Shown here: positions 48,024-55,798 of the stretch, in pieces | Layout of the letters: every line of letters begins with the position of its first letter | How positions within the stretch are numbered: the first letter of the stretch is position 1 | Origin: Duganella guangzhouensis | GTDB lineage: Bacteria; Pseudomonadota; Gammaproteobacteria; Burkholderiales; Burkholderiaceae_D | Direction: 5' to 3' | Length of the DNA: 64,000 nucleotides | NCBI RefSeq assembly: GCF_009674535.1 | Contig: NZ_WKJK01000006.1 | Coordinates: 1-64,000, forward strand | Translations under genes and position numbers: made by a program | The notes under the pieces: model-generated | Seen by the model: only the letters and a program-made list of their open reading frames with translations | What the model was told of the DNA's origin: nothing | Databases searched by the model: none

Positions 48024-48419
48024 TTAGCGGCGGCAGACACCATCGGCGCAGGCCGGGCGGCGATTCAGCAAGGCTGACAAGCGGTAGCGGTTGCGCGCCA
48101 GGCTGCGGTACAAGGCGGCATAGACGGGCCGCAGCGCGCGCACGCGCAACGGCGCGACGCGCCAGCCGCGTCCCACCGCCGTGTAGGCGGCGATCAGCAC
48201 ATCCAGCCCCACCAGCAGCTTGCCGGCGGCGTCAACACCGTGGATCTCGGCATTCAGCGCCGCCATGCCGACACCCAGTGATTGCGGCGAGAACTCGGGC
48301 GCGGCGATGTCGATGAATGCCAGGCGCGCGGTCTTGTCCCAGCCGCGCAGCCGGTCAACTTGCGCGCGGCAGATACTGCAACTGCCGTCGTAGTACAGCG
48401 TCAGTGCGATATTGCCCAT
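48024..48419 (-). CDS. DCC-family thiol-disulfide oxidoreductase-like protein (DUF393)
   Basis: A 131-aa protein with the DCC signature YYDGSCSICRAQVDRL at the N-terminus, whose CxxC (Cys14, Cys17) is the presumed redox site. The end has a further pair of cysteines (ACADGVC). It follows the regulator gene by one base. In this family the partner is often membrane-bound; here several membrane proteins follow. Confidence 0.9.
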   Translation of the reverse strand: MGNIALTLYYDGSCSICRAQVDRLRGWDKTARLAFIDIAAPEFSPQSLGVGMAALNAEIHGVDAAGKLLVGLDVLIAAYTAVGRGWRVAPLRVRALRPVYAALYRSLARNRYRLSALLNRRPACADGVCRR

Positions 48420-48420
48420 G

Positions 48421-48948
48421 TCAGTCGCTCCCTAGCAGACGCGCCACCTTGCCGCCCATTTTGAGGAAGCGCTGCATGGTGGCGGGTGGCAGGTGCTTGT
48501 AATCGTCGTAGGTCACGGACAGCATTTCGAGGAAGGCCAGCACGTTGTCCATCTTGGCTTTGGTGGCCGCTTCCAGCTGAGGATCCTGCTCCGCCTCGAT
48601 CGCGCATTCGCGCAGCACGCTCAGGGTAGGATCGATCTCGCGCCGCTTGCGCTCCTCGACGATGACGCGGAAGATTTCCCAAACATCCTGCAGCGCCACG
48701 AAATGGTCGCGACGGTCGCCGGCCATGTGGGTGATGCGCACCAGACCCCAGCTCTGCAGCTCCTTCAGGCTGTTGCTGACATTGGAGCGCGCCACCGTCA
48801 GCGTCTCCGCGATCTGCTCGGCGTTCAACGGCTGGTTGGACAGGAACAGCAGCGCATGAATCTGCGCCACCGTGCGGTTGACGCCCCAGCGGGTGCCCAT
48901 CTCGCCCCAGTGCAGGATGTACTTTTGTATCGTCGGCGTCAGTTCCAT
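48421..48948 (-). CDS. GbsR/MarR-family transcriptional regulator
   Basis: A 175-aa winged-helix regulator: IGARLxxG-like start MELTPTIQKYILHWGEMGTR, then ALLFLSNQPLNAEQIAETL, TVARSNVSNSLKELQSWGLV (recognition helix about 50-70) and the wing HMAGDRRDHF. The C-terminal half is helical with a LAFLEMLSVTY segment. It is the first gene of the operon and has a perfect inverted repeat 11 bases before its start, so it very probably controls itself and the operon. Confidence 0.93.
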   Translation of the reverse strand: MELTPTIQKYILHWGEMGTRWGVNRTVAQIHALLFLSNQPLNAEQIAETLTVARSNVSNSLKELQSWGLVRITHMAGDRRDHFVALQDVWEIFRVIVEERKRREIDPTLSVLRECAIEAEQDPQLEAATKAKMDNVLAFLEMLSVTYDDYKHLPPATMQRFLKMGGKVARLLGSD

Positions 48949-48958
48949 GGCATTCTCG

Positions 48959-48980
48959 TATTTCTGTCGTTACAGAAATA
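48959..48980 (-). promoter_or_regulatory. Operator-like inverted repeat O1
   Basis: Perfect 9-base arms TATTTCTGT and ACAGAAATA with a 4-base spacer CGTT, 11-32 bases before the GbsR-type start codon. Confidence 0.8.
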
Positions 48981-49010
48981 ATAGAACTCACTGCCGCACA
49001 AGTCAAATCT

Positions 49011-49232
49011 TTATTTACGCAAAATAAACCCAACCGCCACGGCGGCCAACACCGCGCCAGCGAAAGCCACGCCTACCGGCAGCGACAACCCACCACCAAG
49101 CAGAATGCCCATCAGAGTCCCGACTGAAAACGCTAATGAGAATTTAGTGAACAGCAAGGAGCCCCTGAGTTTCTCCACATCCCGACGCAACCATCCTGCT
49201 TTAGCTTTCACATTTTCCGTATCAGTCTTCAT
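49011..49232 (-). CDS. Small membrane protein (coiled coil plus two TM segments)
   Basis: A 73-aa frame starting MKTDTENVKAKAGWLRRDVE with a charged helical part and two glycine-rich hydrophobic stretches (FSLAFSVGTLMGILLGGGL and VAFAGAVLAAVAVGFIL) ending in RK. The open frame extends to a TTG at 49283. GGGG lies eight bases before the ATG. Family not recognised. Confidence 0.5.
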   Translation of the reverse strand: MKTDTENVKAKAGWLRRDVEKLRGSLLFTKFSLAFSVGTLMGILLGGGLSLPVGVAFAGAVLAAVAVGFILRK

Positions 49233-49248
49233 TTCCAATACCCCATCA

Positions 49249-49437
49249 TCATGGCGAAGTTTGCGAAAAATATCCCAATACAAGGCTGAACGCTACCAGG
49301 AGAAGCGCGACCGACTGAAACAAAGGTGAGGGCTGCCAATCCTGGCTTGTCCCTTGTTCATTCATAGCCGCAAGTAATTGCATGCCGCAAGCGACTGCAC
49401 ATGCGATACATCCGACTCCCATCAGAACCATGCCCAT
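49249..49437 (-). CDS. Tiny two-TM membrane protein
   Basis: A 62-aa frame starting MGMVLMGVGCIACAVACGMQ with two hydrophobic segments joined by a polar loop (MNEQGTSQDWQPSP). It stops 17 bases before the next small gene's ATG. No recognised family and no clear ribosome-binding site, so it may be spurious, but pairs of tiny membrane proteins of this sort are often real. Confidence 0.4.
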   Translation of the reverse strand: MGMVLMGVGCIACAVACGMQLLAAMNEQGTSQDWQPSPLFQSVALLLVAFSLVLGYFSQTSP

Positions 49438-49537
49438 TTCAAGGTGCTAGTCCGCCAGTCAACAACCAGGTTAATTGGACATCGCTCGGCATCATAAGTT
49501 CCAAAACTGATTCGGAACTTGCAGTGTAGTGAGCGGG

Positions 49538-51013
49538 TCAGGAGGTTAATTGAGGCAGATCAGCGTCGGGGTGGGCCATGTAGTCGCTTAGCCAGGTGTG
49601 GATGCGGTTGGCTTTGCTGGTGATGGCGGGCGCGAAGCCGCGTTCGGATAGCAGGGCGATGCCGTTGGTGTCTCCCAGCACGCCGGGCGTCAGTTGCCAG
49701 CGGCCGTCGCTGCGGCGCACGCACCAGGCGTCCATGCAGTCGGACAGCAGCGACGCCAACACCAGATGGTGCGAAGCCACCATCACCCGCCCCTGCTGCG
49801 CCAGCGTGTGCAGCACCGCCGCCGCTGCGGACACCGATTCCAGATAATTCGTGCCCCGGAAAATTTCGTCGATGATGAACAGCGCCGGACGCTGCGCCGC
49901 CAGCGTCAGCAACTCCTGCCCGCGCCGCAGCTCGGCCATGTAGAAGCTTTCGCCGGACGTCAACGCATCTTCGTTCTGCATGCTCGAATACACCGGCAGC
50001 AGCGGCGTCACCGCGCGCGTCGCGTAACAGAAGCCGAACGCCCGCGCCGTGATCAGATTCAGTCCCACCGTGCGCAGCAAGGTGCTCTTGCCGACGCCGT
50101 TCTGGCCCGAGATGAACACGCTCCGATCGCCCATGCCGAAATTCAGCGGCGCGGCGCCGGCCAGCAGCGGATGCACCACCGCCTCCAGCGCCACCTCCTC
50201 GCCACGCTCGGCCCAGCAGTGCACCGGCGCCACCAACAAATGCCGCGCCAGCGCCAGATCCGCGTCCAGCGCCGCCACGCGCTCGAAGCTGGCGCGCAGG
50301 AAGTCAATATTGGTGCGCACCACTTCGCGGCTCTTGAAGTAGTGCCGCACGTTCTGCAGGAAGAACCAGTCGCCGTAATCGCCCACGCCCGGCATGTCCG
50401 CAAACAGCGAACGGCTCATGCGCCGATTCAGTTTGCCCGCTTGCGCGGCATCGTCTTCGAAGGTCGCCACACGGCCCAGCAGCGTATGCACGCGCAGCAT
50501 CAGCTGCGTGGAATTGAGGATGCGCGCCCACTCCTGCACCTCCTCATAATGACGCACCTGGATCGCGCACATCACCAGCGCCAGCACCACCGCCGCGCCC
50601 CACAACAGCAGCCAGCCAACGGCCAGCGCGGCCACAAGGGACGCCACAAACGCCAGCGGCAACCAGCGCAGCACCGGCAACCAGCGCGGCAACGCCGGCA
50701 GCGAGGGACCGAACAGCGTCTCGCTGATCTCGCGGTCGGCGTCACGCAAGTCCTTGCAAGCCGTCTGCGTCTGGGCGCGCAATCCCTCGTCCGCCAGCAG
50801 CGCGCGTACACGCTCGCCGGATGCGCCCTGCTCCACCCGCAAACGCCGATGCAGCTCCTGCTGTCCAAAGATGCTGGTCTCGCGCGCCAGTTCGGCGCTG
50901 TAGGCCGGTAGCAGCAGGTCATCCCAGGTGTGATCGTCCACCAGACAGTCCGCGCCAGGCGCGAGACGGTGGTAGAAGGCGACATCGCTGGGTACGAACG
51001 GGTAATCGGTCAT
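49538..51013 (-). CDS. Membrane-anchored MutS-like ATPase
   Basis: A 491-aa protein with the ATPase domain of MutS: Walker A SGQNGVGKSTLLRTVG (about 303-318), the signature-like SGESFYMAELRRG, Walker B ALFIIDEIFRGTN with catalytic Glu, and a His in VASHHLVLA. The N-terminal half lacks the mismatch-binding and connector domains. Instead two adjacent hydrophobic segments (about 117-150) and a long helical lever region are seen. It is therefore not a mismatch-repair enzyme. The ATG at 51013 (MTDYPFVPSDVAFY) is chosen; the frame stays open to 51139, into the export promoter. Function unknown. Confidence 0.88.
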   Translation of the reverse strand: MTDYPFVPSDVAFYHRLAPGADCLVDDHTWDDLLLPAYSAELARETSIFGQQELHRRLRVEQGASGERVRALLADEGLRAQTQTACKDLRDADREISETLFGPSLPALPRWLPVLRWLPLAFVASLVAALAVGWLLLWGAAVVLALVMCAIQVRHYEEVQEWARILNSTQLMLRVHTLLGRVATFEDDAAQAGKLNRRMSRSLFADMPGVGDYGDWFFLQNVRHYFKSREVVRTNIDFLRASFERVAALDADLALARHLLVAPVHCWAERGEEVALEAVVHPLLAGAAPLNFGMGDRSVFISGQNGVGKSTLLRTVGLNLITARAFGFCYATRAVTPLLPVYSSMQNEDALTSGESFYMAELRRGQELLTLAAQRPALFIIDEIFRGTNYLESVSAAAAVLHTLAQQGRVMVASHHLVLASLLSDCMDAWCVRRSDGRWQLTPGVLGDTNGIALLSERGFAPAITSKANRIHTWLSDYMAHPDADLPQLTS

Positions 51014-51077
51014 GGCGGGCAAGGGAGGTGGCGATACCCGGCCATGTGCCGCCACTTGTCTCTTTTTCAAGCCCGGG

Positions 51078-51109
51078 CGGACAGGCCGGACGCTCGCGGA
51101 CAGCGGACA
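51078..51109. repeat. Four CGGAC(A/G) direct repeats upstream of the sigma54 promoter
   Basis: CGGACA/G occurs at 51078, 51087, 51097 and 51104. It lies 40-70 bases upstream of the -24 element, where an NtrC-type activator would bind, so it is a candidate enhancer site. Confidence 0.45.
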
Positions 51110-51147
51110 CGCGCATGCACTCCCATACAAATCAAACACTTAGCTGC

Positions 51148-51163
51148 TGGCACAGTTTTAGCA
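51148..51163 (+). promoter_or_regulatory. Sigma54 (RpoN) promoter of the export operon
   Basis: TGGCACAGTTTTAGCA has GG and GC exactly 12 bases apart (-24/-12) and matches the consensus TGGCAC-N5-TTGCA except for one base (A for T in TTGC). It lies 34 bases before the adaptor start codon. The operon encodes an NtrC-type activator downstream. Confidence 0.75.
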
Positions 51164-51197
51164 TAAACGTTGTCCGTTCATCCACAACCGACTCACC

Positions 51198-52463
51198 ATG
51201 ATACGCGATACCTCCTCTCAAGACGCCGTCATCGCCCCGCCTAAAGGTCAGCAGACCAGGCGCCGCCTGATCATTGGCGCGGCCGCCGTGGCGCTGCTGG
51301 CCACCGGCTGGTACCTGTTCCACACCTGGCGCGGCAGCGACCACTCGGTCAACATGGCGCGCCTGCGCATCGCCGAAGTGGGACGCGGCACCTTGATCCG
51401 CGACGCCGCCGTCAATGGCCGCATCGTGGCCGCCGTCAGCCCGACGCTGTACGCGCCATCGCTGGCCACCGTCACGCTCAAGGTCAACGCCGGCGACACC
51501 GTCAAGAAAGGCGACGTGCTGGCGGTGCTGGAATCGCCCGACCTGTCCGACGCGCTCAAACGCGAGCAAGCCGCCTACGCGCAGACCGAGGCCGACGTGG
51601 CGCGCCAGCGCATCCTAGCCCGCAAGCAGAAACTGCTGGCCGAGCGCGACGCCGACACCTCCGAAATCGAGCGCGTCTCCGCCGAACGCACGCTGCAGCG
51701 CTACGACGCCGTCGCCAACGAAGGCGCGGTGGCCAAGATCGAATACCAGAAGGCCAAGGACGCGGTGAATTCCGCCGTCATCCGCGCCCACCACGCCAAG
51801 GAAGCGGCGGTGCTGGAGAACGACAATGTGGCGCTGGAACTCGAATCCAAGATCAAGCAGCTGGACCAGCAGCGCAGCACCCTGTCCAACGCCCAGCGCC
51901 GCGTCGACGAGCTGACGGTGCGCGCGCCGGTCGATGGCTTCATCGGCACGCTGTCGGTCACCAACCGCAGCGTGGTGCCGGCCAACACGCCGCTGATGAC
52001 CCTCGTTGATCTGTCACGCCTCGAAGTCGAGCTGGAAGTGCCGGAGACTTATGTGTCCGATCTTGGCATCGGCATGAACGCTGAAATCAACTACGGCACC
52101 GGCACCACCAACGGCAAGCTGTCCGCGCTGCCGCCGGAAGTGGTGAAGAACCAGGTGCTGGCGCGGGTGCGTTTCAGCCAGCAGCCGGCTGGCCTGCGCC
52201 AGAACCAGCGCGTCACCGCGCGCCTGCTGATCGACGAGAAGCCGGACGTGCTGCTGGTACAGCGCGGCCCATTCGTTGAATCGGAAGGCGGCCGCTATGC
52301 CTACGTGGTGCGCGACGGCCTCGCCATCCGCACCCCGATCAAGCTGGGCGCCACCAGCGTCTCCGCCGTGGAGATCCTCGGCGGCCTGAAACAAGGCGAC
52401 AAGATCGTCATCGCCGGCACCGAAACCTTTGAGAACGCCGCCCGCGTCTCGATCAACCAATAA
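51198..52463 (+). CDS. Periplasmic adaptor (HlyD/MacA type) of an ABC exporter
   Basis: A 421-aa inner-membrane-anchored adaptor. One N-terminal TM segment (about 21-42), then the barrel-sandwich start LRIAEVGRGTLIRDAAVNGR, a long coiled-coil hairpin (about 115-240), the lipoyl-like return VRAPVDGFIGTLSVTNRSVV, and the C-terminal beta-barrel part. It couples the permease complex to an outer-membrane channel. It leads the operon whose promoter is of sigma54 type. Confidence 0.93.
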   Translation: MIRDTSSQDAVIAPPKGQQTRRRLIIGAAAVALLATGWYLFHTWRGSDHSVNMARLRIAEVGRGTLIRDAAVNGRIVAAVSPTLYAPSLATVTLKVNAGDTVKKGDVLAVLESPDLSDALKREQAAYAQTEADVARQRILARKQKLLAERDADTSEIERVSAERTLQRYDAVANEGAVAKIEYQKAKDAVNSAVIRAHHAKEAAVLENDNVALELESKIKQLDQQRSTLSNAQRRVDELTVRAPVDGFIGTLSVTNRSVVPANTPLMTLVDLSRLEVELEVPETYVSDLGIGMNAEINYGTGTTNGKLSALPPEVVKNQVLARVRFSQQPAGLRQNQRVTARLLIDEKPDVLLVQRGPFVESEGGRYAYVVRDGLAIRTPIKLGATSVSAVEILGGLKQGDKIVIAGTETFENAARVSINQ

Positions 52464-52490
52464 CGTTACTTCACGAGGATGAGGCCCACC

Positions 52491-53198
52491 ATGCTGCGCA
52501 TGAAAAACCTGAGCAAAGTGTATCGTACCCACATGATCGAAACCCACGCGCTGCGCGGCTTCGAAATCGACGTCAAGCAGGGCGAGTTCGTCACCGTCAC
52601 CGGGCCATCCGGCTCCGGCAAAACCAGCTTCCTCAACATCGCCGGCCTGCTGGAGGAATTCACCGATGGCGAATACATCCTGGACGGCATCAACGTCAAA
52701 GGCATGGACGACAATGCCCGCTCGCGCCTGCGCAATGAAAAGCTGGGCTTCATCTTCCAGGGCTTCAACCTGATTCCCGACCTGTCGCTGTTCGATAACG
52801 TCGACGTGCCGCTGCGCTATCGCGGCTTCAACGCCGCCGAACGCAAGGAGCGCATCGAGGACGCGCTGGCCAAGGTCGGCCTGGCCTCGCGCATGAAGCA
52901 CTATCCGGCCGAACTGTCCGGCGGCCAGCAGCAGCGGGTGGCGATCGCGCGCGCGCTGGCCGGCTCGCCCAAGCTGCTGCTGGCCGACGAGCCGACCGGT
53001 AATCTGGACACCCAAATGGCGCGCGGCGTGATGGAACTGCTGGAGGAAATCAACGCCGCCGGCACCACCATCCTGATGGTGACCCACGATCCGGAACTGG
53101 CGGTGCGCACCCAGCGCAATGTCCACATCATCGACGGCCAGGTCTCGGACCTGGTGCGCAAGACGCCGTCGCTGAGCAGCGTCGGCCACGTGGCATAA
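52491..53198 (+). CDS. ABC exporter ATPase (MacB/LolD type)
   Basis: A 235-aa ATPase: Walker A TGPSGSGKTSFLN, Q-loop FQGFNLIPD, signature LSGGQQQRVAIARALAG, Walker B KLLLADEPTGNLD and the H-loop MVTHD. The ATG at 52491 has GAGG six bases upstream; an ATG four codons earlier is too close to that site. It pairs with two permeases, so it is not a MacB fusion. Confidence 0.95.
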   Translation: MLRMKNLSKVYRTHMIETHALRGFEIDVKQGEFVTVTGPSGSGKTSFLNIAGLLEEFTDGEYILDGINVKGMDDNARSRLRNEKLGFIFQGFNLIPDLSLFDNVDVPLRYRGFNAAERKERIEDALAKVGLASRMKHYPAELSGGQQQRVAIARALAGSPKLLLADEPTGNLDTQMARGVMELLEEINAAGTTILMVTHDPELAVRTQRNVHIIDGQVSDLVRKTPSLSSVGHVA

Positions 53199-53208
53199 GG
53201 AGCGCCGC

Positions 53209-54525
53209 ATGTTCTCGTACTACTTCCTGCTGGGCCTGCGCAGCCTGCGCCGCAACCCGGCGCTGACCGCGTTGATGGTGCTGACGCTGGCGATCGGCGT
53301 GGCGGCCAGCATCGCCACCCTGACCATCCTGCACATCGCCTCCGGCGATCCAATCCCGGACAAGAGCGCGCGCCTGTTCGTGCCGCAGTTCGACAACGGC
53401 CCGCTGCAAGGCTACAAGCCGGGCGACGACCCGAACGACCTGCAAATGAGCTATCGCGACGCGGTCAACTTCCTCAACGGCAAAGCCGGCGAGCGCCGCA
53501 CCGCGCTGTTTGGTCTCAGCCTGCCGCTGGAGTCGGATCGCAAGGACATCAATATGTTCACGGTGCACGGCCTGGCCGCCACCAGCGACTACTTCAATAT
53601 GTTCGACGCGCCCTTCCTGCACGGCCAGGGCTGGAGCCCGGCCGAGGACAAATCGGCCGCCGACGTGGTGGTGATCAACCGCGCGCTGTCGGAAAAACTG
53701 TTTGGCGACGCCGACCCGGTCGGCCGCCGCATCACGCTGAACGGCTCCCAGTTCCAGATCGTGGGCGTGCTGGACACCTGGAAGGTGGTGCCGCGCTTCC
53801 ACCGCATCATCGGTGCCCGCAACGGCGCTTTCAGCGAGGAAGATGAAGTCTTCGTGCCGCTCTTCACCGCCAACCGTCACCAGTTCGACCGCGACGGCAG
53901 CACCGGCTGCACCAGCAATATCGAACCCGGCTTCCAGGGCTTCCTCGATTCGGAATGCACCTGGCTGCAGTTCTGGTTCGAGATGGCCAAGCCGTCCGAC
54001 CGCCAGGATCTGCAAAGCTACCTGGATAGCTACGCCGCCGAACAGCGCAAGCTGGGACGCCTGCTGCGCAATTCGCCCAACAAGCTGTATGACGTGCGCG
54101 AATGGCTGGACAAGCTGAAGGTGGTCGACAACGACAACAAGCTGTCGGCCTGGCTGGCGTTCGGCTTCCTGATTCTGTGCCTGGTGAACACCATCGGCCT
54201 GCTGCTGGCCAAGTTCTCGGTGCGCGCCTCCGAGGTCGGCATCCGCCGCGCGCTGGGCGCGTCGCGGCGCGAGATCTTCGCCCAGTTCCTGATCGAGACC
54301 ACGGTGGTGGGCCTGGTCGGCGGCGTGCTGGGATTGCTGCTGGCGTTCGGCGCGCTGGCGCTGATCGCCATGCAGTCCAAGGAGTTGACGGTAGTGGCGC
54401 ACATGGACTGGGTGATGCTGCTGTCGACCTTCGCCATCGCGGTGTTGTCCGCCATCCTGGCCGGCCTGCTGCCGACCTGGCGCGCCTGCCAGGTCACGCC
54501 GGCCCTGCAACTCAAATCCCAATAA
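53209..54525 (+). CDS. ABC exporter permease 1 (FtsX/MacB type)
   Basis: A 438-aa permease with TM1 (about 15-40), a periplasmic MacB-PCD domain (about 45-290) and three C-terminal TM helices with the FtsX signature RASEVGIRRALGASRREIF. The periplasmic domain contains two cysteines (GCTSNI, SECTW). Ten bases after the ATPase gene. Confidence 0.93.
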   Translation: MFSYYFLLGLRSLRRNPALTALMVLTLAIGVAASIATLTILHIASGDPIPDKSARLFVPQFDNGPLQGYKPGDDPNDLQMSYRDAVNFLNGKAGERRTALFGLSLPLESDRKDINMFTVHGLAATSDYFNMFDAPFLHGQGWSPAEDKSAADVVVINRALSEKLFGDADPVGRRITLNGSQFQIVGVLDTWKVVPRFHRIIGARNGAFSEEDEVFVPLFTANRHQFDRDGSTGCTSNIEPGFQGFLDSECTWLQFWFEMAKPSDRQDLQSYLDSYAAEQRKLGRLLRNSPNKLYDVREWLDKLKVVDNDNKLSAWLAFGFLILCLVNTIGLLLAKFSVRASEVGIRRALGASRREIFAQFLIETTVVGLVGGVLGLLLAFGALALIAMQSKELTVVAHMDWVMLLSTFAIAVLSAILAGLLPTWRACQVTPALQLKSQ

Positions 54526-54537
54526 GCGAGGACCATC

Positions 54538-55773
54538 ATGGAAATTCGTCCCATCCTGTCCGCGCTGCTGCGGAATAAAACCGGCCCGATTCTGGTCGCG
54601 GTGCAGGTCGCACTGAGCCTGGCAATCCTGACCAACGCGCTGCATATCGTGCAGCTGCGCCAGGCCGTGATGGCGCGCCCCAGCGGCATCGCCAACGAAC
54701 AGGACGTGTTCGGCCTGTGGGTCCAGCACATCAAGGTCCTGCCGCACGAGGCCAGCCTGGCCAGCCAGAAGGCTGAACTGACCACCATCCGTTCGGTGGC
54801 CGGCGTGCAGTCGGTGGCTGAAACCACCCAGTTGCCGCTGACCCGCTCCGGCAATTACCGCGGCCTGAGCACCGACCGCAAGCAGCTCAACGCCATCGCC
54901 ACCGCGTCCAACTTCTACACCGGCGACTCGCTGGTCAAAACCTGGGGACTGCAGCTGACCGAGGGGCGCGACTTCTTCCCGGCTGAAGTGCCGGAGGTGG
55001 ACCAGACGGTCAGCAAGGAGGAGCCCACGGTCACCATCATCACCCGCGTGCTGGGCGAGAAGCTGTGGCCGGGCGCCACCAGCTTTGCTGGCAAGACCCT
55101 GCTGGTGGGCGCCGGCGCCGAGGCCCGCGAACTGCGCGTGGTCGGCGTGGTGGAGAAACTGCAGACGCCAGGCGCACAGCTGGGCGACCGTGGCGAGCAG
55201 TCGATGATCGTCCCGCTGCGCTTCACCGGCGACTCCGGCTACACCTACACGGTGCGTGCCGAGCCGGGACAGCTGGACCGCGTGATGAAGGAAACCGAAG
55301 CCGCGCTGCGCGCCGCCACGCCGGAAGCACTGATCATCAAGACCCGCTCCATGACCGAATACCGCAACATCCGCTACCGCGCCGACAACGCGCTGGCGTG
55401 GATGCTGGTGACGGTCAGCGTGCTGCTGTTGCTGATTACCGCCAGCGGCATCGTCGGCATGGCCAGCCTGTGGGTGACGCAACGGCGCAAGCAGATTGGC
55501 GTGCGGCGCGCGCTGGGTGCGCGCAGGATCGATATCATGCGTTACTTCCTGACCGAGAATTTCATGATCACCAGCGCCGGTGTCGGTGCCGGCGTGCTGC
55601 TGGCGCTGGGCCTGAATCAGCTGTTGGTCAGCAAGCTGGAAATGGCGCGGCTGCCGGTAGGCTATCTGCTGACCGGCGCCGGCATGTTGTGGGCACTGGG
55701 CTTGATCGCGGTGTATGGGCCGGCCTGGCGCGCGGCCAGCATCTCACCAGCCACCGCGACCCGCACCGCGTAA
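54538..55773 (+). CDS. ABC exporter permease 2 (FtsX/MacB type)
   Basis: A 411-aa permease with the same plan: TM1 (about 15-37), periplasmic domain with GVQSVAETTQLPLTRSGNYR, and C-terminal TMs with QRRKQIGVRRALGARRIDIM. It differs in sequence from permease 1, so the two probably form a heterodimer. Confidence 0.93.
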   Translation: MEIRPILSALLRNKTGPILVAVQVALSLAILTNALHIVQLRQAVMARPSGIANEQDVFGLWVQHIKVLPHEASLASQKAELTTIRSVAGVQSVAETTQLPLTRSGNYRGLSTDRKQLNAIATASNFYTGDSLVKTWGLQLTEGRDFFPAEVPEVDQTVSKEEPTVTIITRVLGEKLWPGATSFAGKTLLVGAGAEARELRVVGVVEKLQTPGAQLGDRGEQSMIVPLRFTGDSGYTYTVRAEPGQLDRVMKETEAALRAATPEALIIKTRSMTEYRNIRYRADNALAWMLVTVSVLLLLITASGIVGMASLWVTQRRKQIGVRRALGARRIDIMRYFLTENFMITSAGVGAGVLLALGLNQLLVSKLEMARLPVGYLLTGAGMLWALGLIAVYGPAWRAASISPATATRTA

Positions 55774-55798
55774 GGTGCGGGGATGTTATGCTTGCGCC

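Noticed and set aside
53128..55482. 784-codon minus-strand frame opposite the two ABC permeases
   Set aside because: Covers two well-defined permease genes; composition is Gln/His/Arg/Ala-rich with no domain.
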